This document shows, piece after piece, positions 1-10,700 of a DNA stretch of 64,000 bases. The stretch is from Carassius auratus (taxonomy: Eukaryota > Chordata > Actinopteri > Cypriniformes > Cyprinidae): contig NW_020526097.1 of the NCBI RefSeq assembly GCF_003368295.1, positions 1 to 64,000 of the forward strand, in the 5' to 3' direction. How positions within the stretch are numbered: position 1 is the stretch's first letter; every line of letters starts with the position of its first letter. The notes under the pieces are model-generated. The model worked only from the letters and a program-made list of their open reading frames with translations, ran no database searches and was not told where the DNA came from. The position numbers were made by a program, and so were the translations under genes.

Positions 1-106
1 ACAAGACCACAATATGCTTAAAAATTAATGAAAGAAAATAGAAAGAGATGTTGTTCTTATCTTTTTTTTTCCTTTAGCTATCTCTTAATTCTGAGTGTAT
101 ACTTAC

Positions 107-165
107 CGGCTGTAATGAGTGACACAAATGAAGATACAAAAAATATATGCCAGATAGCTCTCCAT
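107..165 (-). CDS. Signal-peptide exon of a further SRCR receptor gene extending left of the window
   Basis: The minus strand has an ATG (163-165) followed by a short hydrophobic reading frame and a consensus donor (GTAAGTATAC, 97-106). It matches the first coding exon of gene B (30701-30758) nearly base for base. It is 59 nt instead of 58 because of one extra T in a T run, so the downstream half reads in another frame and the exon ends in phase 2 rather than phase 1. The rest of the gene would lie left of position 1. The gene is either broken at its first exon or uses another start; this cannot be decided here. Confidence 0.55.
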
Positions 166-179
166 TTCACTATACTCTC

Positions 180-590
180 AGACAGTTCAGACAACAGCAC
201 AAGTTTCTCCTCTGCTCCCTCAAACACACTGAAGAAACTGGCTCCTGTCAGCCCCTAAGAGAGAGAGAGACTCACGCTGCCAATGGACACTCACTGTTAC
301 CTTATTAGACACAACAGAGGAAATCATCAAACACAATCAGGGACAAATCAGAAAGCTGCATTTTTTATTTTCTCCATATATATCAATAAAGTGTGAGCGC
401 TGATGAGCGGGACTCCTCCTCCAGCGTGAGAGACACTTCACTGAGGACAGACTCGTGTCAGTCAGAAGTCAGTGTGGAGATAAAGTCACACTAAACTTAA
501 AGCAGATTGATACAGAAACACTGCAGCTTATATTCAGCATCAAAACCTGAACCTGAACACAGCAGACACAAGCACTGATGACTGAATACT
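180..590 (-). promoter_or_regulatory. Conserved upstream/5' UTR block, copy 1
   Basis: About 400 bp directly upstream of the signal-peptide exon is nearly identical to the blocks at 17150-17545 and 30790-31190, each in the same position relative to an SRCR gene start. It contains an AT-rich ATATATAT stretch and a purine-rich tract. I infer promoter plus 5' UTR from position and conservation; no transcription start can be fixed from sequence. Confidence 0.5.
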
Positions 591-599
591 TCTTCAAAC

Positions 600-2780
600 A
601 CTTACACAAACTTACTAGAACCAATTTCTCATGGCTAATTTTAATGAATGTACCATTTTAATCATACATTTTAATACATTTTAAAAGTTTCTGGATAAAT
701 TATGCGTAATATTTTGTAAGTGGTTTTTACAAATTTTGTTATTTTATTATAAAATATGATTACACCCATAGTGTAAACTATATTTTGCTGAATATATTCT
801 GAGGTGTTTGTAATAAATGAAATAACTACTTTCATTAAGTAGGCTATAACTTGGAGAATAATAAAATAAAAGCAGTAATCATGTGTGTTTAATGCTGCAA
901 TTATGTTTTTTTCCAGAAGATGGCAGCAAACGTTTTTTATTGTGAAGAGGCGCAGACAAGATTTTTGTCAGTCAACTTCACTAGTTAACACTAGGTTAAA
1001 GTACTGTACAAGCAGCCTGTCTTATATGTATTGCCATTTTATAATTAAATTAAAAATGATAATAAAAAAATATATCATGCAAAGAAAAAGAAAGAATTAA
1101 AATATTCCTTATATAAATGTATTTTCCTACATTATTATTCTTTTTCATTTATTTATTTCCAGATTTAAATTATATGTATTTATGTAAAATGTAAATTTTT
1201 TTTTGAAATGTATAAATGTTGACATATATATTATATATATTATATTATATATATAATTATATATATATATATATATATATATACTATATATATATATATA
1301 CTATATATATATATATTATATAATATATAAAAGTGGAAATTAATGTATAAATAAATGTAAAAAAAAATATTTGGGGGAAAAGTTGAATTATTCATACAAG
1401 GAATATAGAAATTTATATTTTGCTGTTTTAAATTATGCTGTAGATTTTTTTTCTAAGTATTTTTTTTTTCTTTTTCTTTATAGATTATGCATTTGATCAG
1501 TTTTCAGATCACGAGAGAACAGGAGGAAAACGAGGAAACATCATTATTGAAAAGCACCTTTATATGATGCAGTTATCTGATAACAACAATTTGTTCAGTC
1601 ACTCAGATTTTGTTTTGGAATATCAGTTTATAGTATTCAGGGAAGAATGTTAAATAGTTTTTTTAAGTCCAATCTCTTTGAAAACAATAATAGCTCACTG
1701 TCTCCAGTGATTTCAGTTTGTTCCTCTTCTCTGAATACACTGGTTGGTTCTATTTGTTTCTCAATGCAAAAGTGTAATTAACAAGATTCTATTTTTGGAC
1801 ATTGGTTATATCTATTCCTTTTTTCAATTTGTTATTAGAATAATATTCAATCTGATATTAATTTGGCCACATGTGCGGTCACTCCCTCAAAAAAATTTTC
1901 CTAAATGAATAAAGTTAAAGAAATATTCTTACAAAATTATTCAACAGATTTAACCGCTTAAGCATTGCTTACAAAAAATGTTAAAATATACCATTGACAC
2001 ATCATGCTGTTTTTGTGAATATTTGACAGAAACTAGAAGTCATTTGTTAAGGGGATTGTCCCATGATGTCCCTAGAGTTCAACTCCAACCCTAATCAAAC
2101 ACAGCTGAACCTGTGTTTCTGTGTTTCTAATCTAATATATTTTATAGAAAAAGATGATATAATAACTGAACAGCACAGTCATCATCTCACACTGTGAACA
2201 TCACAATGAACCTCTACTAAGCAGAGAAACTACTGCTACCTAGCAACTTCACTTTTCCTGTACAAGTAAATAGTGTTTTCATCAAGTCAATATATTTATA
2301 GGTAAATTAGGCTCTCCTCATCTTGAAAATAAAATTTCATGAAAACAGTCATTGTTACATGTCGGAATAGGTTATAATGTGTGTATTGTATTTTCTAACT
2401 GAGCAACATCTGTGTAAGATTCTTCAAGACTGAGCTACAGTTTCCATAGAGTCCACTAACGTGTTAGTGTAAGTAATTATTAACCAACATTTAAATCATT
2501 AACTGATTCAAAATGCATACTGTTAACAAAATCATTATTGAAAAATTGGCTGTTAACCTACTGTAATAATGAAAACAACTATATAAGCATAAGTAGTAAT
2601 GCCATTTTTTATAAGCAGGGGAAATTCGCAACATTATACAAACATTTACAGGCTTAAGATGTTTGCATTGTAAGAATGTACAGTGAGACTTCAAATATAA
2701 AAATGCTGACTATAGTTAGGTGACATTTTCTAATTAAATTTACACGATTTCCTAATTACTTAGTATATAATATGTGGGAA
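600..2780. other. Intergenic spacer, segmentally duplicated
   Basis: No gene is visible. Positions 600-1900 resemble 31200-32260 (upstream of gene B), and 2260-2780 resemble 20960-21560. It holds an (AT)n tract at about 1225-1330 and a copy of a recurring block around 900-965 (core GATGGCAGCAAA). A short fragment of a dispersed teleost repeat lies near 2070-2110. Confidence 0.6.
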
Positions 2781-2978
2781 TTCTAGCAAAGCAATATGGC
2801 AGAGTTGTGAAGTGTCACTTTTATGAAGTGTCAAAAAAAAATTCTGTCAAAAATTTCAATTGTGTATTTCAACACAAAATGTAACGAAACACTGTTGGTG
2901 TAACAAAACAACTGAAACTTATAAGACCACTAAAACCTGAAAAGCTTTGAGGATTTGAGGCAGTGTGTGTGGTTTGAG

Positions 2979-3028
2979 TTATTCAGTTTCTTCTTGTTTT
3001 CCTGGTTCCTCCTCCACATCATCATAGT
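2979..3028 (-). pseudogene. Last cytoplasmic exon relic (YDDV) of the gene A lineage
   Basis: On the minus strand an acceptor (AATAATAG) precedes a 50-nt frame reading YDDVEEEPGKQEETE then TAA. It matches the terminal exons of genes B (23592-23644) and C (53311-53366) in length class, entry phase and the YDDVEEE core. No upstream exon connects to it intact: the nearest tail exon (3427-3486) contains a stop and gene A is truncated at 12.1 kb. It is probably a stranded 3' end of gene A. Confidence 0.6.
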
Positions 3029-3199
3029 CTATTATTGGAAAACAAGAGCAAATTTATGTACCAATACATTCATTAAAATGCATTACATAAATATTAATAT
3101 CAAGCAATGAATTTAAATGAGATTTTTATGATAACAGAAACTGATCATATAAAGTGATTATAAAGGCTAAACAAAGACGTTAATAACATACCACACATG

Positions 3200-3370
3200 T
3201 CGCTATAGAAAGTAGACTAACCTAACCACAATCAAACACACCTGAATCATTTGATCAAGGTCTTCAGCGTTAGAAACTTCCAGATAGGTGTTTTGGGACA
3301 AAATGGAGCTAAACACTGCTGGGCACGGGCCCGCAGGAGCAGGTTTGGTCATCACTGGACTACGTACTTT
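3200..3370. repeat. Dispersed teleost repeat fragment
   Basis: This stretch (around AATCAAACACACCTGAATC and GGTCTTCAGCGTTAGAAAC) resembles a repeat family that I recall as widespread in fish genomes. It lies between the two relic tail exons. The family is not named here because I cannot confirm it. Confidence 0.4.
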
Positions 3371-3426
3371 ATATGGCATGAAAATGTGAAGAGAAATAAG
3401 GGGGAAAAAAAATTTAAATCCCACAC

Positions 3427-3486
3427 CTGGTTTATCACTGGACGACTGTCATACAATGACAACATCACAGTTTTCTGGTAAATCAT
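3427..3486 (-). pseudogene. Decayed YDDV-type cytoplasmic exon
   Basis: The 60-nt symmetric exon keeps its acceptor (GTTGTAG) and donor (GTGTGG). It reads DDLPENCDVVIV and then TGA, against EDTPESYDDVMT in gene B. The tyrosine has become cysteine, one aspartate has become valine, and the frame is closed. Confidence 0.5.
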
Positions 3487-3560
3487 CTACAACAAAAACA
3501 ATAAGAAATTAACTGCATACATCAATTAAAATACATAAATATTAAAATATGCATTATACC

Positions 3561-3902
3561 TGTCACAGTTTTACGCTGCCTGAAGGAATACGGAGTCAAG
3601 GATAAACAGAATAAGGCTTTTAATATATCCAACACAGGGGATATCCAACATGGAGCACAGAGGTAGACACACGTAAGTAGCAAGTGGGTCACAAGTGAGA
3701 AGACCCGACAAAACAGAACTGAAGGGACACGGCTTATGAACAACAGATAATTGGGGAAACACAGGTGGATGGAATCATTAAATTAACAGGGACATGGAAC
3801 ACATGAGGAAGATAATGGACACACCTGGGAACTAATCAAACACGGAAAGACAGAAACTGGGTCACGGGCAAAAACACATTAAATGAGTCCAGGTGTGTGA
3901 CA
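3561..3902 (-). repeat. 3' LTR of the gag-only element
   Basis: 342 bp, begins TGTCACAG and ends GTGTGACA; direct copy of 6116-6467. The polypurine tract lies immediately upstream on the minus strand. Confidence 0.85.
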
Positions 3903-6027
3903 GTACTCCCCCCTCCCGGTAGGTGCGTCCTCGCACCGTAGAAACAACAGGGGGAGGCGTAGGTGGGAACTTGGGAGGAGGTTCCGGTGGAGGGCGGACT
4001 CCCAGGAGGGGGCCAGCAGACAGGGACCACAGAAGGAGGAGCCAGGGAGGAGACGACGGAGGAAGGAGCCAGGGAGGAGACAGGAGCAGGAGGAGCCAGA
4101 TGGTCCACCAGAGACCAGCCAGGACGGAGATCCAAGGTGGAGTCGACGGCGGGAGGAGCCATGGTGAAGGAAGGGTCGACGACACCAGGGGGCCGACAGG
4201 CGGAGACTGCACCGGTGGGTGAGGAGCCCAAGATGGAGCAGCACAGCCGCAGAGCCAGGGTGACGTCGAGGATCCGGAGGGCCTAGGTGGAGCTGAAGGC
4301 TCAGGCGACCAAGGCAGAGGCGGGGTCCTGGCAGACCGCTGTGGAGCCGGAGTGACCGAGGATGGAGGTGGAACTGGAGGGAAGGAGGAGCCTGACAGAG
4401 CCGGAGGGATGGAGTGACGAGGTGGAACCAGAGGAGTGGAGTCCCGAGGCGGCGGATGGTCGACGACTGACCAAGGTGGAGCCGGAGGGACGAGGGAGCC
4501 CGGTGGAGCAGGTGGGATGACAGGCCACGGTGGAGACGAGGGAGCTAAGAGCCAAGGCGGAGCCGCTGGGTCGAAGGACCGAGGAGGAGTCCAGGGCTCG
4601 GAGGCTGGAGGCGGAGACAGGGCCTTAACACGCCAAGGCGGAGCTGGAGACTGGCAGTCCAGCGGCGAACCACCGCGCCCCGATGGCGCGGACTGAGGGT
4701 GAGCTGCGGGACTGACTGGCACCAGCAGGGATGGCGAGGAACTGGCTGGTCTAGGAGGAGGAGAGAGGAGAAGGATGGGAGGAAGGACAGGAGGATCAGG
4801 ACTGGACGGAACCAGCGAAAGAGGAGTAGAGGGACCAGCAGGTTTGGGAGGAGGCGGGAGAGGGAGGCTGGGAGGGAATACAGGAGACACAGAAGATTCA
4901 GGGCTGGGCGGAACCAGCGGTGAAACAGAAAAATCATGGCTGGGCGGAACCAGCGGAGACACAGAAGATTCAGAGCTGGGCGGAACCAGCGGAGACACAG
5001 AAGATTCAGAGCTGGGCGGAACCAGCGGAGACACAGAAGATTCAGAGCTGGGCGGAACCAGCGGAGACACAGAAGATTCAGAGCTGGGCGGAACCAGCGG
5101 AGACACAGAAGATTCAGAGCTGGGCGGAACCAGCGGAGAAACAGAAAACTCAGGGCTGGGCGGAACCAGCGGAGAAACAGAAGATTCAGAGCTGGGCGGA
5201 GCCAGCGGAGATACAGGAAACTCAGGGCTGGGCGGAACCAGCGAAGAAACAGAAAACTCAGGGCTGGGCGTAACCAGCGGAGAAACAGAAAACTCAGGGC
5301 TGGGCGTAACCAGCGGAGAAACAGAAAACTCAGGGCTGGGCGGAACCAGCAGAAATGGAGTAGAGGAAATGACTGGAGGAGGTAGGAGTGGGAGACTGAG
5401 AGGGTATACAGGGGAATCAGGGCTGGACGGAACCAGCAGGGAAACAGGAAAATTAGGGATTACCTCCGTAGACCAGTCCATCAGATCCAGAACTTGCTCC
5501 ATATGATCTTCAGAGACTGCATACAGCTCACCCTCAGTCGCAGGAGTGTGGGCAGGGCTTTCCTCCACGCCCTCGATCTCCACGAGGACTCCCACGATGC
5601 ACGGTGTTGCCGGCTCACACACCTGGTCAGTCGCGCTCTCGAGTTCCTGTTCCCTGTCAATGGATTGCTCGGGCTCTGCGGCTGCGGTGGGCTCTGGCTC
5701 CGTGTGGCGTGATGGTGGCTGGCTGGTCTCTGGGTCGGGAGTGGGGCTGGCGAGGTCCTCTATGGGGCAGATGGTGAGAGATGACCCATTTCTCGCCAGA
5801 GTCCACTCCACAAATGCGGCGAAATCCTCTCGAGGACCATCTTCGGACGACAACGCTCTGCATTTGGAGTTCAGGCTGGTGTTGTAGAAGGTGCAGAGCG
5901 CGCCGTCCGGGTAGCTGGTGGCATTAGCTAATAGGAAAAACTGTCTGGTATGGTCCTCGAGAGAACGTCCTTCCTGCTTCAGCAGGAGGATGAGGAATTC
6001 GGGACGATAGAGGGGATCCATAGACAC
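3862..6027 (-). CDS. Gag-like protein with Pro-rich 12-residue repeats (LTR element ORF)
   Basis: Uninterrupted 721-codon frame starting about 90 nt inside the 5' LTR. Residues 1-90 or so (DPLYRPEFLILLLKQEG, then a region rich in conserved aromatic and charged residues) look like the gag-type domain common in fish Ty3-like elements. Residues about 100-190 are acidic. Residues about 200-400 are tandem 12-residue units of the form LVPPSSESSVSP. The remainder is Pro/Ser/Trp-rich low complexity. There is no CCHC knuckle or protease motif. The ORF runs into the 3' LTR. The product is probably a structural retroelement protein; no host function is implied. Confidence 0.7.
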   Translation of the reverse strand: MSMDPLYRPEFLILLLKQEGRSLEDHTRQFFLLANATSYPDGALCTFYNTSLNSKCRALSSEDGPREDFAAFVEWTLARNGSSLTICPIEDLASPTPDPETSQPPSRHTEPEPTAAAEPEQSIDREQELESATDQVCEPATPCIVGVLVEIEGVEESPAHTPATEGELYAVSEDHMEQVLDLMDWSTEVIPNFPVSLLVPSSPDSPVYPLSLPLLPPPVISSTPFLLVPPSPEFSVSPLVTPSPEFSVSPLVTPSPEFSVSSLVPPSPEFPVSPLAPPSSESSVSPLVPPSPEFSVSPLVPPSSESSVSPLVPPSSESSVSPLVPPSSESSVSPLVPPSSESSVSPLVPPSSESSVSPLVPPSHDFSVSPLVPPSPESSVSPVFPPSLPLPPPPKPAGPSTPLSLVPSSPDPPVLPPILLLSPPPRPASSSPSLLVPVSPAAHPQSAPSGRGGSPLDCQSPAPPWRVKALSPPPASEPWTPPRSFDPAAPPWLLAPSSPPWPVIPPAPPGSLVPPAPPWSVVDHPPPRDSTPLVPPRHSIPPALSGSSFPPVPPPSSVTPAPQRSARTPPLPWSPEPSAPPRPSGSSTSPWLCGCAAPSWAPHPPVQSPPVGPLVSSTLPSPWLLPPSTPPWISVLAGLWWTIWLLLLLSPPWLLPPSSPPWLLLLWSLSAGPLLGVRPPPEPPPKFPPTPPPVVSTVRGRTYREGGVLSHTWTHLMCFCP
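4885..5345. repeat. 36-bp coding minisatellite
   Basis: About 12 tandem copies of a 36-bp unit (core GCTGGGCGGAACCAGCGG) inside the gag-like ORF. Because the unit is a multiple of three, copy-number changes keep the frame. Confidence 0.85.
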
Positions 6028-6115
6028 TAAGAAAAGAAAAGACTGTGAAAAAACAAAAGCAAAACGGAGGGAAGAACACGCAGTTTTCTATTTTCTCTTT
6101 TGAGGTCGGGTCTTC

Positions 6116-6467
6116 TGTCACGGTTTTACGCTGCCTGAAGGAATACGGAGTCGAGGATAAACAGAATAAGGCTTTTAATATATCCAACACAGGGGATATC
6201 CAACATGGAGCACAGAGGTAGACACACGTAAGTAGCAAGTGGGTCACAAGTGAGACCAAGTGAGAAGACCCGACAAAACAGAACTGAAGGGACACGGCTT
6301 ATGAACAACAGATAATTGGGGAAACACAGGTGGATGGAATCATTAAATTAACAGGGACATGGAACACATGAGGAAGATAATGGACACACCTGGGAACTAA
6401 TCAAACACGGAAAGACAGAAACTGGGTCACGGGCAAAAACACATTAAATGAGTCCAGGTGTGTGACA
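6116..6467 (-). repeat. 5' LTR of the gag-only element
   Basis: 352 bp, begins TGTCACGG and ends GTGTGACA. Same sequence as 3561-3902 with a 10-nt internal duplication. Target duplication ATACC follows at 6468-6472. Confidence 0.85.
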
Positions 6468-6817
6468 ATACCTTAAAAAGGTCTATAAACAAACAGTTTT
6501 ACTGTTCAGATGCCCGAAATCTTAAAGAAAGACAACCACTCCACAGCTGCCATGTTGTCCATGCAAACGAGAACATGCTTGTGATGGACCTAAGTGTAGA
6601 AACACTTAAGAGACAGGTGAACTGCTCCGATCACCAGGCAGATCCAGGCAGGTCATCAGTTATTCTCTGTGTCTATCCAGCCACTGAATGCTGCATGAGC
6701 AATGCACAAGGCTGCTGTTGTTGTAAAAGGCTGTGCCCCTCCAGCACAGGCATTTGCGAGTCACCAAGATTTTGAGCTCAGGTGTGGATCCTGTGCAGGA
6801 ACGTATACTTTTAATCA

Positions 6818-7149
6818 TAGTTGAAGTGAAGTGAAGTGACATTCAGCCAAGTATGGTGACCCATACTCAGAATGTGTGCTCTGCATTTAACCCATCCGAA
6901 GTGCCCACACACAGAACAGTGAAAACACACACACACTGTGAGCACACACCCGGAGCAGTGGGCAGCCATTTTTGCTGCGGTGCCCGGGGAGCATTTGGGG
7001 CTTCAATGCCTTGCTCAAGGGCACCTCAGTCGTGGTATTGAGGGTGGAGAGAGCACTGTACATGCACTCCCCCCACCTATAATTCCTGCCGATTTAAAAC
7101 CTTTCGATTGCCAGTCCGACTCTCTAACCATTAGGCCACGACTTCCCAA
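6818..7149 (-). mobile_element. tRNA-derived SINE
   Basis: Read on the minus strand, the head (about 7149-7090) has a tRNA-like A-box region (GTGGCCTAATGGTTAGAGAG) and a degenerate B-box region. The body is GC-rich and the tail is a GAAGT-type repeat near 6820. This body is a very common teleost repeat as I recall it. It is not a functional tRNA gene because the B box and acceptor arm are degenerate. Confidence 0.6.
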
Positions 7150-8540
7150 GTAGTTACATGTGAAGCAGTCCCAGCCTGCCAGATTATGATACAGTCTGTA
7201 AACACTGGGGCATTTTGAAGCCTGCACAGACTGTTTTATTGCTCAAAAGTATGTGGAAAGATGCCATGTGCAATGAAACAGACCCTGTGAAAGACAGACG
7301 CAGGCCTATAGAATGGACCTTTCCACCACATAAATTCATAGACAAACCTTTCTCTGAATTAACATATATTTCTATCTACTATTCACTTGAGAAATATGAA
7401 ATCATGCATCCTTGCCTATATATTTAAAATTGAATGAATGTTTAATTATAACTTAACCATGATCGCACAAATGCCATGCTTATCTATGAGCTCCAAATTA
7501 AGTTACCTATATGATAATTCACATTATACTTGGCTAACTCTGTCACATTACCAGAATCTTCTCTTGATCACCCAATCCAGTTTCAAATGCAAAATACAAT
7601 GCTAGAGACAAAGGATCGTAAAATTTTCCTCCAAAGGTACCATTCCTCATCTCCTCACACTATAAGATCATGATCACCAGATCAGGCCAGTTATTTTAGA
7701 TACTGAGAAGATAAGGAAGCTGAGAAGTCTTCTAAGGACCCCTAAGTTTGTGCCAGGCTGTGGCCTTGTCTTTCCATTCAGCAAAGATCCTCAGATTTCA
7801 GCTGGTTCTCTCTCATCAAGACAACATCAAGATCAACTGGAGCCTCAACAAACTGCATCAGGACAGTTTTAATCAAATGGGCAAAACATGCAAGAATCAA
7901 ACTTAGTCTCATTGTTTGATCCATTAAAAATCCCCACCCCTTATAAAGAAGGGAGTGTTACAACTAAGAAACTGATGGTTTGCTTAAGGCTGTTGATCTG
8001 CTGAATCTCAAACAATACTATAACTTATTGCATTCCTGTACTCTGCAGCTCCCTTTCCATTGCTTACATTTAGTTTGAGTCTGATTTCTTTATTTTTGTT
8101 CCACAGTCTGTACTCTTATCCTTTTAAGCATCTCTGAAAAGCTTGTTGTCTAGAGTAATCAAAAAATAATCTCACTTGTCACTGATGATAAAAATCCAGC
8201 ATTAATAAAAAGCAATGCCACTGTGCCCTGCAGGTATCGCAGCATTACCAAGCAGTTTTTCTGTAAGGCATATGGTGTGGTGGTCATCTGTGACATCACA
8301 ATGGAGGACAGTTTCAGATGAGTCTGCCCCTGGCTGATCAGCATACAGGAGGGCGTAGGCGACCCTATACCTCTCATGATCCTTGGCAACAAATCGGACA
8401 TGAAGAATGAGAGAGAAGTGCAGACAAAGGAGGCTGAACAGAGGTGTGGACGTCTCTTATGATGTCCATCACACAGTATATCATAGTAAAATATTAATAA
8501 TACCTATATGCTCTGTCTTTATCTAACATCGCCTTGTTCA
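7150..8540. other. Spacer with no recognisable gene
   Basis: AT-rich sequence without long frames, SRCR exons or clear terminal repeats. I see nothing I can name. Confidence 0.5.
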
Positions 8541-9040
8541 ATACAGTAAGCACAGATTAATAGTATTTGCTATATTTGACAGGAAGCAAACTTAAATTTT
8601 TTATGAGTGCAGTGCTTATAATGGAGCTAATGTGATACTTCTGGCCAGGTAAGAACTCAAAAACACACAACTGCAACATGTTGTTAAAGACTGACATATT
8701 TTGTTAAGCTGTGATGTTTGTAACACTTCAGCCAAGGCTGCAACCCACAAAAAAATTATATAACTGAGACAGCTACAGTAACCGACATAATCTCCAAAGT
8801 GCAATCAAAAATGTGACTTTGCTGATTGTGTGAACCTTATGTAGTTTATTTACTTTGAAAGGCCCAGTAAATGTGCCTGCTGGCAGCCAAGTTGAGATCA
8901 CATGACCAGCCCAATGCTACTAAGTTTATCTCAGTATCTCCACTATAATCAGACACTTTCAGCTGTTGAATAAATTAGATATGAGATTACTGCACAATCA
9001 AAACATATTTCGTTTTATATATATATCTATATCTATATAT

Positions 9041-9124
<84 letters not shown>

Positions 9125-9128
9125 TAAG

Positions 9129-9162
<34 letters not shown>

Positions 9163-10700
9163 CATCATCATTATCTTAAAAGTGTTTTAATGAACATTGA
9201 TATGTAAATACAACTTGTTTATTTTTTTATTTTATTGTTGTTGTTTTATTTATTTTAATTCATGCTTTAAGGGTCCTGAGGGAGCAGGAAGACAGAGTAT
9301 GGGTAAATACCAACGATATTAATTTGACTTCATATCAAATACATTTGTATATGTGTCCAGCAGATGGCAGCAAAGCTCTTATTATAAAGAGCAGCCGACA
9401 AGAGTCTTGTCCTTGTGTCGCCACAAGAGAAAAAATGTTCATTTATTTAATTCACACATTTTGGCTACAAATTTAATTTAAATCAGTGGGTTACACAAGT
9501 TTGTATAATCAATGTTGTAAACTTATTGCGTGCAAGAAAGAAAAGTAATAGGCCTATGAGCATTGAGGGACATGTGCCCTATTAGAGCTTTATATCTAGC
9601 AGCACCTCATATGTAATTGTTACTGTTACCCCCTTAAGGCTCAGATGAGGTTTCTGTCCTCCATGCAGTGCCTCTCTCAGGTTTGGGACGGATATCAAAA
9701 TCAGAGAAAAATAGGTGTGGGTTGGCGGATGGATAATTTATTTCATGCAGCGACTTTCATATGATGTTTGAGCATCTCTACTCACAACTCTTCACAGTCA
9801 TTTAGGACTCTTCTAACTCATTTAAAACTATGTTTATGAGGTCACTCATCAAAATGTTCATAAAGGAAACTGATTGGGACAGGAAACTTTCCAGTTCATT
9901 TACAAAAACAAAGCTCAGCAATTGCAGATATAGAAATACTAGTGCAGATAACAAATTACTTCATGCTTTGAGTTCATGTTAGTTAGCCTATTAAATCAAC
10001 TGTAGGCTACATTTTTAAAGACTCAAAAGTATTGTTATTAAAAAGTATATTTTAGCAATGCTTGTCAAGAACACATTAGTTTACATATATTAATGCATAT
10101 AGTATATTAGTAGGGTATTAAAAAAGACAAAATATATAAAAAGTTCATCATACAGAAAAAGTTTGCAGCTGCACTTGTATGTGTTTATACTGCAATACCG
10201 ATCTATTCCTTTGGTGACAGTAAAGGACTGAGATGGTAAACTTGATGACCACTTAATTGTTAAATGAATAATAGAACTGAATCAATGGAGTTCACTTAGC
10301 AAAACTGTAACAAGATATTAACACCCCTTTCTAGGCACCTCCTTTTTTGGCATGGAGACAGAAATGACATACCCAAAATAAAAAGGTTTCTGCTCATGAT
10401 TCTTTCTGACTAGATACATATTCAACATATGTTCACAAAGCTGACACTTTAAAGTTTACTGTTCAGGAATCAGAATCACTCAGACTGTTATGATAATAGA
10501 GATATATAAGCTCAAACATAAAAACAAAAATAAAAATATTAAAAACATATTTTTTAAATGTATTTAAAATGTGTTGATGTAAGATATGAGTTTAGAAATA
10601 GAGTGTAGCTAAAGCCACAAGTCTTTCAAAACTTCATTAGAAATTTCATAATCTAATCTGTAAAACTGCGAATTTTATGAAATATTTTCTAAGGCCATGT
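8541..10700. other. Duplicated spacer with (AT)n/(ATT)n microsatellites
   Basis: 8541-9430 resembles 21590-22170, and 8800-9240 resembles 38410-38640 plus 39110-39260, so this is a recurring intergenic block of the array. A long (AT)n tract runs about 9016-9116, followed by (TTA)n to about 9160. The recurring block with core CAGCAGATGGCAGCAAAGC is at about 9357-9430. No coding sequence seen. Confidence 0.6.

Larger units (their letters stand above)
3561..6467 (-). mobile_element. LTR retrotransposon carrying only a gag-like, Pro-rich ORF (no pol)
   Basis: Two direct repeats of about 345 bp (3561-3902 and 6116-6467), each TG...CA, flank a 2.2 kb interior. A perfect 5-bp target duplication ATACC sits outside (3556-3560, 6468-6472). 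A purine-rich tract on the minus strand (GGGAGGGGGGAGTAC) abuts the inner edge of the left repeat, so that is the 3' LTR and the element reads on the minus strand. The interior has one long ORF and no protease, reverse transcriptase or integrase, so mobility would need enzymes in trans. The LTRs differ mainly by a 10-nt duplication (ACCAAGTGAG) in the right one, so the insertion is fairly young. Confidence 0.85.

Noticed and set aside
28..258. 76-codon plus-strand frame
   Set aside because: Antisense to the signal-peptide exon and upstream block; the minus-strand exon matches gene B with a donor site.
4775..5506. 243-codon plus-strand frame of Gly/Glu/Thr repeats
   Set aside because: It is the complement of the Pro-rich minisatellite ORF; the minus-strand frame is longer, starts properly after the 5' LTR and has a gag-like N-terminus.
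7090..7149. tRNA-like sequence
   Set aside because: Degenerate B box and continuation into a SINE body; not a tRNA gene.
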